A program made the translations under genes and the position numbers. A DNA stretch of 8,709 bases from Anaerolineae bacterium (GTDB taxonomy: Bacteria; Chloroflexota; Anaerolineae; UBA1429), in contig SKLG01000248.1 of assembly GCA_007123335.1 (NCBI GenBank), positions 1 through 8,709 on the forward strand, written 5' to 3'. Shown here in pieces: positions 1 to 4,919 of the stretch. The stretch's first letter is position 1. Each line of letters begins with the position of its first letter. The notes beneath the pieces were generated by a model, which had not been told where the DNA came from, made no database searches, and saw only the letters and a program-made list of their open reading frames with translations.

Positions 1-372
1 AACGTCCGCGTCCTCGTCCGCGACCTCGACACGGTGGGCACGATCCTCGATGTGGCCATCGAGGCCGGCGCCAACGCCATCCACGGGGTAAGCTTTGGGC
101 TGGCCGAGCCAGAGACGCTCGAGGCCGAGGCCCGCGAGCTGGCCGCCGAGAACGCCCTGGCCAAGGCCCAGGAGCTGGCCGCGCTCCACGATGTGGAGGT
201 GGGCCAGGTGGTGAGCATCAGCGAGGTCCTCTCGGGTGGGTTCATGATGAGCAACTTTGAGCGCATGGACACGATGATGGCTCCCGCTTTTGGCGCTGGC
301 GGGGCGGGTCCCATCACCCCCGGCGAGCTGGAACTATCGATGCAGCTTCAGGTGGTCTATGCCATCGAGTAG
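1..372 (+). CDS. SIMPL/DUF541 domain protein, C-terminal part (5' end outside window)
   Basis: The open frame runs in from base 1 and ends at TAG 370-372, giving about 123 residues. It aligns without difficulty to the C-terminal halves of the two complete SIMPL proteins downstream: the N-V-R-V start, the AGANAIHGVSFGLAEPE block, the alanine-rich helix (ELAAENALAKAQELAALHDV), the VVSISEV strand and the final LQVVYAIE strand. SIMPL/DUF541 proteins (E. coli YggE, Brucella BP26) are periplasmic or surface oligomers of unclear biochemical role; YggE has been linked to lower oxidative stress. By analogy with its neighbours the missing N-terminus should hold a signal peptide and a Thr/Pro linker, but that is inference. 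Compared with the second paralog it has a longer Met-rich loop (MSNFERMDTMMAPAF) before the last strand. The next feature is a hairpin about 40 bases after the stop, so it probably ends its transcript there. Confidence 0.88.
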   Translation, partial: NVRVLVRDLDTVGTILDVAIEAGANAIHGVSFGLAEPETLEAEARELAAENALAKAQELAALHDVEVGQVVSISEVLSGGFMMSNFERMDTMMAPAFGAGGAGPITPGELELSMQLQVVYAIE

Positions 373-408
373 AGGACGCTAACCGAATACAGCGCGCTAT
401 ATCCAACA

Positions 409-446
409 GCGCGTCGAGCGTTGGGCAGTAGCCCAGCTCGACGCGC
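409..446. terminator. Long hairpin after first SIMPL gene, possible terminator or palindromic repeat
   Basis: GCGCGTCGAGC (409-419) pairs perfectly with GCTCGACGCGC (436-446). Inside, TGGGC (422-426) pairs with GCCCA (431-435), leaving loop AGTA and a two-base bulge (GT 420-421). No clear T-run follows (CGCTTC), so classical rho-independent termination is uncertain. Nearly the same element, in the opposite orientation, lies at 3542-3583. Confidence 0.6.
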
Positions 447-576
447 CGCTTCATGAACGACGGAAGGAGCGACACGGCCCCCTCGGGCTGGCCGATCTTT
501 GGTTCCTCTGCCCTTCCGTTCTGCGATATCTCCTCGTCGTCTACTCATGCAACCAGGTACACCGCAAATTCAAACT

Positions 577-635
577 ATCCCATCCCTTCCCGTAGGTTAG
601 ACACCTTTGATTGTGGTATGATGGAAAAGGCGATT
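577..635 (+). promoter_or_regulatory. Promoter block A, copy 1 (upstream of ferredoxin)
   Basis: The run CCCATCCCTTCCCGTAGG, then TAGACAC, seven variable bases, then TGTGGTATG is repeated with identical spacing upstream of the second SIMPL gene at 1135-1197. TATGAT at 617-622, preceded by TGG, fits an extended -10 element. The TAGACA at 598-603 is only 13 bases from it, too short for a standard -35, so the conserved upstream part may instead be an activator or alternative-sigma site. Start of transcription near 629 would give a leader of about 95 bases. Confidence 0.55.
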
Positions 636-655
636 GTCGCGAACAAGCACCTCGC

Positions 656-716
656 GTCATCGTCAGGATTTGTGCGCCTCGTGATATCCGCATGTTGTTC
701 GATGACGAGAAGGAGA
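656..716 (+). promoter_or_regulatory. Conserved 5' leader (block B) with inverted repeat, ferredoxin copy
   Basis: The leader from about GTCATCGTCAGG to the Shine-Dalgarno AAGGAGA (710-716) is recognisably homologous to 1263-1318 before the second SIMPL gene, with shared TCATCG-CCAGG-like, GATATC-like, TGTTGTT-GATGAC and AAGGAGA parts. GTCATCG (656-662) can pair with CGATGAC (700-706), placing a stem just before the ribosome binding site. The stem is only partly kept in the second copy (TCATC/GATGA), so an RNA switch is possible but not shown. Confidence 0.4.
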
Positions 717-723
717 TCAAACT

Positions 724-945
724 ATGAGAGTCACCATCGAGCGAGAGGAATGCATCGCCTGTGGAGCGTGCATGCAAGACTGCCCAGAGGTCTTTGAAGA
801 AGATGACGAAGGCATAAGCCAAGTCGTTGAGGACTATCGGGTTGACGACAACCTGGCTGTCGGTGAGATACCGGACGACCTGGAGGATTGCGCCGAGACG
901 GGGGCCGATGTCTGCCCCGTCGAGATCATCCACGTTGGGAGTTAG
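724..945 (+). CDS. Single-cluster [4Fe-4S] ferredoxin
   Basis: A 73-residue, very acidic electron carrier. The N-terminal CIACGACMQDCP gives ligands C10, C13 and C16, and C64 in the second motif (VCPVEII) is the fourth. C20 and C56 are left over and match the pair that forms a disulfide in single-cluster ferredoxins of the Thermotoga maritima and Desulfovibrio gigas type, so this is a degenerate two-cluster fold keeping one cluster. All four ligands are Cys, favouring [4Fe-4S] over [3Fe-4S]. The middle (residues 24-55) is longer than in the classic ~60-residue proteins and rich in Asp/Glu. The start is fixed by AAGGAGA eight bases before ATG. It is cytoplasmic (no signal peptide) and monocistronic, with its own promoter and terminator. 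No partner oxidoreductase is in view, so its redox partner is unknown. Its promoter and leader are shared with the second SIMPL gene. Confidence 0.93.
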   Translation: MRVTIEREECIACGACMQDCPEVFEEDDEGISQVVEDYRVDDNLAVGEIPDDLEDCAETGADVCPVEIIHVGS

Positions 946-971
946 GCACCAGAGAGAATAGGAGCACGATC

Positions 972-1018
972 GCGGCCCTGTCGCTCCCCACGGGGGGAGC
1001 GTTGGCAGGGCCGCTTTA
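972..1018 (+). terminator. Rho-independent terminator of the ferredoxin gene
   Basis: GCGGCCCTG (972-980) pairs perfectly with CAGGGCCGC (1006-1014). An inner stem GCTCCCC (983-989) pairs with GGGGAGC (994-1000) around loop ACGG. A short TTTAT follows. It lies 27 bases after the ferredoxin stop. Confidence 0.75.
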
Positions 1019-1134
1019 TGCACGACGAGATACGCGACAAGGACACCCTAGAGCCGGTCGCCCTTGGGTCGATATGACCTCTCTTTCCCCGTGTATCCGC
1101 CCTCGAATACCCACACAACTGAGCACGTCGCCAA

Positions 1135-1197
1135 CTCTAACCCATCCCTTCCCGTAGGCTAGACACTCGCCACTGTGGTATGCTTTGGAATAGGCGT
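1135..1197 (+). promoter_or_regulatory. Promoter block A, copy 2 (upstream of second SIMPL gene)
   Basis: Same arrangement as 577-635: CCCATCCCTTCCCGTAGG, TAGACAC, seven non-conserved bases, TGTGGTATG. TATGCT (1179-1184) preceded by TGG is the candidate extended -10. The seven-base spacer has diverged while the boxes on both sides are kept, which argues that the boxes are under selection rather than merely recently copied. Confidence 0.55.
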
Positions 1198-1262
1198 GTC
1201 AAGAGCAATCCTGGGAGCGCCAAGGCACCCCGTCTCAATCTTATTCGCAGAAACCGCACCCG

Positions 1263-1318
1263 TATCATCGCCAGGCTCTTGCGTATTGGTATATCTGTTG
1301 TTTGATGACAAAAAGGAG
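1263..1318 (+). promoter_or_regulatory. Conserved 5' leader (block B), second SIMPL copy
   Basis: Homologous to 656-716 before the ferredoxin gene (ATCATCGCCAGG, GGTATATC, TGTTGTTTGATGAC, AAGGAGA). The leader between block A and block B is about 45 bases longer here than in the ferredoxin copy. A short complementarity (TCATC with GATGA) remains. Confidence 0.4.
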
Positions 1319-1325
1319 AGCTACA

Positions 1326-2129
1326 ATGGATAGGCGAGTTCTCAGAATCATAACGTTGCTCATCGTATTGACGTTGATCGGTGTCTTTGCCTGGAGCGCT
1401 TGGGCGCAGACTCTGACACCTACGCCTGCTGTTACACCTGAGGTGACACCCACCGTTACACCTACACCCACTGCGCCAGACCCCGGTACTGACATCACCA
1501 CGCTAAACATGCCGCGCACCATTACCGTGGTGGGCAGGGGCTCGGTGAGCGTCGATCCCGATATGGCGGTAGTGACCCTGGGCGTGCAAACGACGGGCAC
1601 GACGGTCAGAGAGGCCACCGACGAGGCCGCAGAGACGATGGAGGCCATCCTGGACGCGCTTGGCGAGGAGGGCATCGACGACGCGGACATTCAGACTTTG
1701 GGTTACAACATGCGGGTGGATAGGGGCTTTGGGCCTGATCGGTCGCCCGATGAGGAGGCGACCTACCATGTCAACAACAACGTCCGCGTCACCGTCCGCG
1801 ATATAGATAACCTGGAAGCGGTCCTCGAAGCGGCTATCGATGCCGGCGCCAACGCCATTCACGGCGTGAGCTTTGGGTTGGCCGAGCCAGAGGAGCTAGA
1901 GGCCAAAGCGCGCGAGTTGGCCGCCGAAAACGCCCTGGCCAAGGCTCAGGCGTTGGCTGAGCTTCACAACGTTGAGGTGGGGCCGGTGGTGAGCATCAGC
2001 GAGGTCATTACGGGCGGGTTCATGCCGCAAGCCTTTGAGCGCCTGGACATGGGCGGCGCCGGAGGCCCGATCATGCCCGGTGAGCTCGAGATGTCGCTAC
2101 AGCTCCAAGTGGTCTATGCCATTCAGTAA
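1326..2129 (+). CDS. Secreted SIMPL/DUF541 domain protein
   Basis: A 267-residue YggE/BP26-like protein. Residues 1-28 are a signal peptide: MDRR, a hydrophobic stretch (ITLLIVLTLIGVFAW) and a probable signal peptidase I site at AWAQ. Residues 29-53 are a Thr/Pro linker. The SIMPL domain runs from about 64 (RTITVVGRGSVSVDPDMAVV) to the end (LQLQVVYAIQ) with the usual strand GRGxxxxxPDxAxxxLGVQT and a long amphipathic helix. The total suits the family's usual 220-270 residues. ATG 1326 is chosen because it follows AAAAGGAGAG by five bases and starts exactly like the third paralog; a TTG further upstream would swallow the ribosome binding site. Expected location is outside the cytoplasmic membrane. 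Function is unproven: family members form oligomeric rings or channels, and YggE is linked to oxidative stress. It has its own promoter, shared in sequence with the ferredoxin gene. Confidence 0.9.
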   Translation: MDRRVLRIITLLIVLTLIGVFAWSAWAQTLTPTPAVTPEVTPTVTPTPTAPDPGTDITTLNMPRTITVVGRGSVSVDPDMAVVTLGVQTTGTTVREATDEAAETMEAILDALGEEGIDDADIQTLGYNMRVDRGFGPDRSPDEEATYHVNNNVRVTVRDIDNLEAVLEAAIDAGANAIHGVSFGLAEPEELEAKARELAAENALAKAQALAELHNVEVGPVVSISEVITGGFMPQAFERLDMGGAGGPIMPGELEMSLQLQVVYAIQ

Positions 2130-2139
2130 AGAACGTTGG

Positions 2140-2205
2140 GGCGCTAGAGCGCCAATCGCCTCTGGCAACCGATGGAGGCAAGTGAACCGGCGCCTGGCAA
2201 CCGAT
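2140..2205. repeat. 3' flank of second SIMPL gene with hairpins and direct repeat
   Basis: GGCGC-TAGA-GCGCC (2140-2153) is a small hairpin 10 bases after the stop. GCCTC (2158-2162) can pair with GAGGC (2175-2179). CTGGCAACCGAT occurs twice, at 2162-2173 and 2194-2205, 32 bases apart. The segment 2144-2193 matches 3498-3547 after the third SIMPL gene at 43 of 50 positions without gaps. It may act as a weak terminator; there is no T-run. Confidence 0.5.
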
Positions 2206-2256
2206 TACACCAAAAGTTCCAACTGATTCCGTAAAGAGACTGCTCTCAGTTCGTAC

Positions 2257-2262
2257 TATAAT
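2257..2262 (+). promoter_or_regulatory. Candidate -10 box for third SIMPL gene
   Basis: A perfect TATAAT in an AT-rich patch, 120 bases before the third SIMPL start. No good -35 is visible at 16-18 bases and block A is absent, so this gene seems to be controlled differently from its neighbour. Confidence 0.35.
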
Positions 2263-2381
2263 AAACAGAAGACGTGGCTAGAAAGCCGTCTGTCAGATAT
2301 CTATGCTCAACATCAACTCGCATCAATCCCCGTCCTGAACTTTTGTGTCATGTGCTTTAGTAATTAGGAAGGAGATTTGTG

Positions 2382-3473
2382 ATGATTAGGCGAGTTCTCA
2401 CCATTGTAGCGGCATTGATGTTCGTCGGTGTCTTTGCCTGGGGCGCCTTGGCCCAGACTCCGACACCTACACCGGGAGTACCTATACCGTTAATACCAGA
2501 AACACCTACGCCTACGCCCGACAATGATGCAACACCCACACCGTTGATACCAGCTACACCCACGCCTACGCCCGACAATGACGTAACACCCACACCGTTG
2601 ATACCAGATACACCCACACCCACGCCCGACAATGACGTAACACCCACACCGTTGATACCAGATACACCCACGCCTACGCCCGACAATGACGTGACACCCA
2701 CACCGTTGATACCAGATACACCCACACCCACGCCCGATGCAACACCTACACCGTTGATACCAGATACACCAACACCTACGCCCGACAATGACGTAACACC
2801 TACACCTATCGCACCAGACTTGACTCCTGGAGTCATGCCTTTGGCACGCACCATCACGGTGGTGGGCAGGGGCTCGGTGATGGTGGAGCCCGATATGGCG
2901 AGGGTGAACCTGGGCGTGCAGACGACGGGCACGACGGTTCGGCAGGCCATCAACGAGGCGGCGAGGACGATGCAGGACGTCATCGATGCGCTCAGAGAGC
3001 AGGACATCGAGGATAGGGACATCCAGCTCGCGAGCTATAACGTGTGGGTGGATACAGGCTTTGGGCCTGAGCCGATGCCCGCTCAAGAGATGACGGCTAC
3101 GACCTATCGCGTCAACATCGACGTCCGCGTCACTGTCCGTGACCTCGGCAACCTGGGCACGGTTCTCGAGGCGGCCATCGACGCCGGCGCCAACGCCATC
3201 TACGGGGTGAACTTTGCGATTGCCGAGCCGGAGGAGCTTGAGGCCGAGGCCCGCGAGATGGCCGCCGAGAACGCTCGGGACAGGGCCGAAGCGTTGGCCG
3301 AGCTCCATGACGTTGAGGTGGGGCCGGTGGTGAGCATCAGCGAGGTCATCACAGGCGGGATCATGCCGACAGCCTTGGACCGCATGGGCTTGGGCGACGC
3401 TGCGATGGGCCCGATCATGCCCGGCGAGCTCGAGATGTCGATACAGATCCAAGTGGTCTATGCCCTTCAGTAA
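2382..3473 (+). CDS. Secreted SIMPL/DUF541 protein with repetitive Thr/Pro linker
   Basis: A 363-residue paralog of the gene before it. Residues 1-25 are a signal peptide (MIRR, hydrophobic LTIVAALMFVGVFAW, cleavage near ALAQ). Residues 26-150 are a Thr/Pro/Asp linker built mainly of an 18-residue repeat (TPTPLIPDTPTPTPDNDV). The SIMPL domain starts at about 156 (RTITVVGRGSVMVEPDMARV) and ends at IQIQVVYALQ. The linker is about five times longer than in the second paralog and accounts for nearly all of the size difference. Such linkers usually span the cell wall or hold a domain away from the membrane. ATG 2382 is preferred to the GTG just before it because AAGGAGA (2369-2375) is then seven bases away and the N-terminus matches the paralog. 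It is convergent with the reductase gene on the other strand, with a hairpin between them. The biochemical role is not known. Confidence 0.9.
   Translation: MIRRVLTIVAALMFVGVFAWGALAQTPTPTPGVPIPLIPETPTPTPDNDATPTPLIPATPTPTPDNDVTPTPLIPDTPTPTPDNDVTPTPLIPDTPTPTPDNDVTPTPLIPDTPTPTPDATPTPLIPDTPTPTPDNDVTPTPIAPDLTPGVMPLARTITVVGRGSVMVEPDMARVNLGVQTTGTTVRQAINEAARTMQDVIDALREQDIEDRDIQLASYNVWVDTGFGPEPMPAQEMTATTYRVNIDVRVTVRDLGNLGTVLEAAIDAGANAIYGVNFAIAEPEELEAEAREMAAENARDRAEALAELHDVEVGPVVSISEVITGGIMPTALDRMGLGDAAMGPIMPGELEMSIQIQVVYALQ
2484..2795 (+). repeat. In-frame 54-bp minisatellite coding the Thr/Pro linker
   Basis: Units start at 2532, 2586, 2640, 2694 and 2742. Four are 54 bases; the one at 2694-2741 is 48, lacking two codons (it ends Asp-Ala instead of Asp-Asn-Asp-Val). 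A more diverged 48-base unit precedes them at 2484-2531. Units differ mainly by silent changes in the ACN CCN codons, and every length change is a multiple of three, as expected for a coding repeat that expands and contracts by slippage. Confidence 0.9.
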
Positions 3474-3497
3474 GGACGCTAGGATGCCAAGGCGGCT

Positions 3498-3547
3498 CTA
3501 GAGCGCCAGCCGCCTCTGGCAACAGACGGAGGCATGCGAAACGGCGC
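3498..3547. repeat. 3' flank repeat after third SIMPL gene
   Basis: Gapless match at 43 of 50 positions to 2144-2193. The similarity ends just where the long hairpin begins (GGCGC). GGCGGCT (3491-3497) with AGCCGCC (3508-3514) forms a local stem, and the GCCTC/GAGGC pairing seen in the other copy is also kept. Since both copies follow the stop of a SIMPL paralog, they were probably duplicated with the gene. Confidence 0.6.
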
Positions 3548-3583
3548 GTCGAGCGGGGCTACTGCCCAACGCTCGACGCGCCG
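3542..3583. terminator. Long hairpin between convergent genes, possible bidirectional terminator
   Basis: CGGCGCGTCGAGC (3542-3554) pairs perfectly with GCTCGACGCGCCG (3571-3583); inside, GGGC (3556-3559) pairs with GCCC (3564-3567) around TACT. It lies between the third SIMPL gene (+) and the reductase gene (-), where a bidirectional terminator is expected. CCTTTG follows on the + strand and GTTTCG on the - strand, so T-runs are poor. The reverse complement of 409-446 plus flank matches it at about 39 of 41 positions. Confidence 0.65.
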
Positions 3584-3599
3584 CCTTTGCTGGAGGAAT

Positions 3600-4067
3600 T
3601 CATAAATAGGGTTGCAGTAACCCCAGGATGCACTGCAAGGGGGCCACATCGTCCTCATCAAACTGGGCCAGGCGGTGCGAATCGATGTCCAGCACGGCCA
3701 CCACGCGGCCCTCTTGGCTCAGCGGGATGACGATCTCGCTCTGCGAGCGGGCGTCGCAGGCGATGTGGCCGGGAAAGGCGTGGACATCGGGGACGATCAC
3801 CGGCTCGCCGGTGCGCACGCTGTGCAGGCAGACGCCGCCCCCGCGCAACACCTGGCAGGCCACCGCCCCCTGATAGGGGCCCACGTGCAGCTCGTCCTCG
3901 CCCGCGACGTGGTAGAACCCGGTCCAGGCATGGTGCGGCAGCTTATGGTGCAGCACGGCGCAGATCGTCGCCATGGCCGCGATCAGCCCCGGCGATTGAC
4001 CCTCGACAAGCTCCCGGAGCTGGGCATAGATGCGCGCATAACGCCCGGGCCGGTGTTGGTCGATCAT
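3600..4067 (-). CDS. msrC: Free methionine-(R)-sulfoxide reductase (GAF fold)
   Basis: A 155-residue cytoplasmic GAF-domain enzyme of the fRMsr (YebR/MsrC) type, which reduces free L-methionine-(R)-sulfoxide to methionine. Recognised by WTGFYHV (48-54), GPYQGAVAC (63-71), GVC (78-80), PDVHAFPGHIACD (93-105), SEIVIPL (110-116) and VLDIDS (125-130). The three redox cysteines of the family are present as C71, C80 and C104. The substrate-binding acids are E111, D127 and D129, at the same spacing as E125, D141 and D143 in the E. coli enzyme. The loop between C71 and C80 is one residue shorter than the usual ten-residue spacing, and the residue after GVC is Leu rather than the common Gly, so activity should be tested. 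It starts two bases after the stop of the upstream regulator-like gene, so the two are surely co-transcribed and perhaps translationally coupled. Confidence 0.88.
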   Translation of the reverse strand: MIDQHRPGRYARIYAQLRELVEGQSPGLIAAMATICAVLHHKLPHHAWTGFYHVAGEDELHVGPYQGAVACQVLRGGGVCLHSVRTGEPVIVPDVHAFPGHIACDARSQSEIVIPLSQEGRVVAVLDIDSHRLAQFDEDDVAPLQCILGLLQPYL

Positions 4068-4069
4068 GG

Positions 4070-4717
4070 TTATCCCCGCCCCTCGACAAAGCGGGTGCCG
4101 TCATCGGCGCCGACCTTGGCGCGGAGGATGTCGGCCAGGCGCTCCTTGGCCGCCTCGAGCAGCCAGCGCATGGTCTCCACGGCGATCCCCTCGGCGTCGG
4201 CCATCTCCCTCTCGGAATAGCCGCAGATCAGCCCACGGATGGCCCGTTGCGAGATGAGCGGCAGCGCGGCGATGGCGTCGGCGAGGATCACCTGCCGCTC
4301 GACATGCCGCCAGAGGCGGTCGCGCAGCTCCACCGGCAGACTCTCTAGCACGCGACGCTGCGCCTCGGACGCATCGCCCCGAACAAGGTCGGAAACCCCT
4401 TGATCGTCGCGGCTGCTGTACAACAGGTCGTCCGCCTGAACCCGCACCGTGCCATTGCCTCGCTTGCGCACATGGTTGGACGCACGATAACTGACATTCT
4501 CCTGGAGCCGAGAATAGGGCGCATAGCTCAGCTCAGAGCCCGACACCCCATAACCTGGTTTATAGCGCCGCCGGCTTTTCTCTCGCCGCTGCTGCGATTT
4601 GGCCCACTCGGGCCAATCGTCGGGGGAGAGCGCCAGCTCGAATTGGCCATAGCATCCCGCGCACGCCCACAGCGATGCGCGCTGAATCTCTTGGCCACAA
4701 ATGCAACACCTGAACAT
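4070..4717 (-). CDS. Zinc-ribbon and sigma-region-4-like helix-turn-helix protein
   Basis: Probably a DNA-binding regulator; the exact family is not recognised. From ATG 4717 it has 215 residues. The N-terminus carries a CxxC pair (C4, C7) and a second CxxC (C19, C22), a small zinc ribbon. Then comes a basic stretch (KSQQRREKSRRRY, about 40-52) and a polar middle. Around 148-197 is a segment like sigma-70 region 4 (AALPLISQRAIRGLICGYSEREMADAEG, then a helix ending LLEAAKERLADIL). There is no region 2, so it is not a complete sigma factor. The frame is open to a GTG at 4801, but the promoter TATAAT at 4814-4819 would put the transcript start near 4807, almost on that codon; ATG 4717, with AGGA six bases before it and the zinc motif right after, is the better start. 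It is first gene of an operon with the methionine sulfoxide reductase and might control it. Confidence 0.72.
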   Translation of the reverse strand: MFRCCICGQEIQRASLWACAGCYGQFELALSPDDWPEWAKSQQRREKSRRRYKPGYGVSGSELSYAPYSRLQENVSYRASNHVRKRGNGTVRVQADDLLYSSRDDQGVSDLVRGDASEAQRRVLESLPVELRDRLWRHVERQVILADAIAALPLISQRAIRGLICGYSEREMADAEGIAVETMRWLLEAAKERLADILRAKVGADDGTRFVEGRG

Positions 4718-4813
4718 ATCAATCCTCGGTAAACGGCGCCCACACCCTGGAGCAGGTGCGGGCTGATCATTGGCGTATGGAGCCGCGAACCGGCTCGACA
4801 CGGATATAACGTG

Positions 4814-4841
4814 ATTATACCATGGCTCGCGACACAGTCAT
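4814..4841 (-). promoter_or_regulatory. Promoter of the regulator/reductase operon
   Basis: On the minus strand, TATAAT (4819-4814) is preceded by TGG, an extended -10. ATGACT (4841-4836) lies 16 bases upstream and matches TTGACA at four of six positions. Predicted transcript start is near 4807, giving a leader of about 90 bases to ATG 4717. Confidence 0.6.
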
Positions 4842-4851
4842 AAGTCGGGAT

Positions 4852-4880
4852 TTGCCAGCTATCCCTCAGCCACGCATAAT
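4852..4880 (+). promoter_or_regulatory. Promoter of the nucleoside hydrolase gene
   Basis: TTGCCA (4852-4857), a 17-base spacer and CATAAT (4875-4880), each five of six matches to the sigma-70 consensus. The predicted transcript start near 4887 gives a short leader that includes AAAGGAG (4906-4912). Its -35 lies only ten bases from the -35 of the divergent minus-strand promoter. Confidence 0.6.
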
Positions 4881-4919
4881 GCATCTGTCGCCTCTTTCCT
4901 CGGATAAAGGAGTAGCACA

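Larger units (their letters stand above)
373..723. other. Intergenic stretch between SIMPL gene and ferredoxin gene
   Basis: No convincing gene lies here; the open frames across it have no recognisable protein and overlap the hairpin and promoter. It holds, in order: an AGGACGCTA tract directly after the stop that also follows the third SIMPL gene; the strong hairpin at 409-446; a weak 8-bp inverted repeat (ACGGAAGG 460-467 with CCTTCCGT 512-519); and the promoter block and leader of the ferredoxin gene from about 577 onward. Confidence 0.7.
946..1325. other. Intergenic stretch between ferredoxin and second SIMPL gene
   Basis: No gene seen. It contains the ferredoxin terminator (972-1018), an unremarkable stretch of about 115 bases, the second copy of promoter block A (1135-1197), and a leader of about 135 bases ending in the Shine-Dalgarno AAAAGGAGAG (1311-1320). 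Confidence 0.7.

Noticed and set aside
453..797. 114-codon + strand open frame before the ferredoxin
   Set aside because: It crosses the promoter block and leader and overlaps the ferredoxin start out of frame; composition is not protein-like.
541..1023. 160-codon minus-strand open frame across the ferredoxin gene
   Set aside because: It runs antisense through the ferredoxin, its terminator and its promoter, with no recognisable protein.
2484..2795. Possible CRISPR array from regular ~54-bp repeats
   Set aside because: Units are contiguous with no unique spacers and translate in frame as a Thr/Pro linker.
2357..3022. Long minus-strand open frame rich in Gly-Val repeats
   Set aside because: It is the mirror of the Thr/Pro minisatellite and SIMPL domain on the + strand, which has a signal peptide, ribosome binding site and a known domain.
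2490..3452. 320-codon minus-strand open frame rich in Cys, Arg and His
   Set aside because: It is another antisense frame of the third SIMPL gene; its repeats come from the minisatellite and it shows no domain.
409..3583. Invertible DNA segment bounded by the two opposed hairpins
   Set aside because: No recombinase gene is in view, and both hairpins sit at gene ends as terminators would; the element's own orientation is noted as a finding but switching of the whole segment is unsupported.
4718..4801. GTG 4801 as the start of the zinc-ribbon/HTH protein
   Set aside because: The likely promoter would start the transcript about six bases before this codon, and the extra 28 residues have no visible feature; ATG 4717 has a ribosome binding site.
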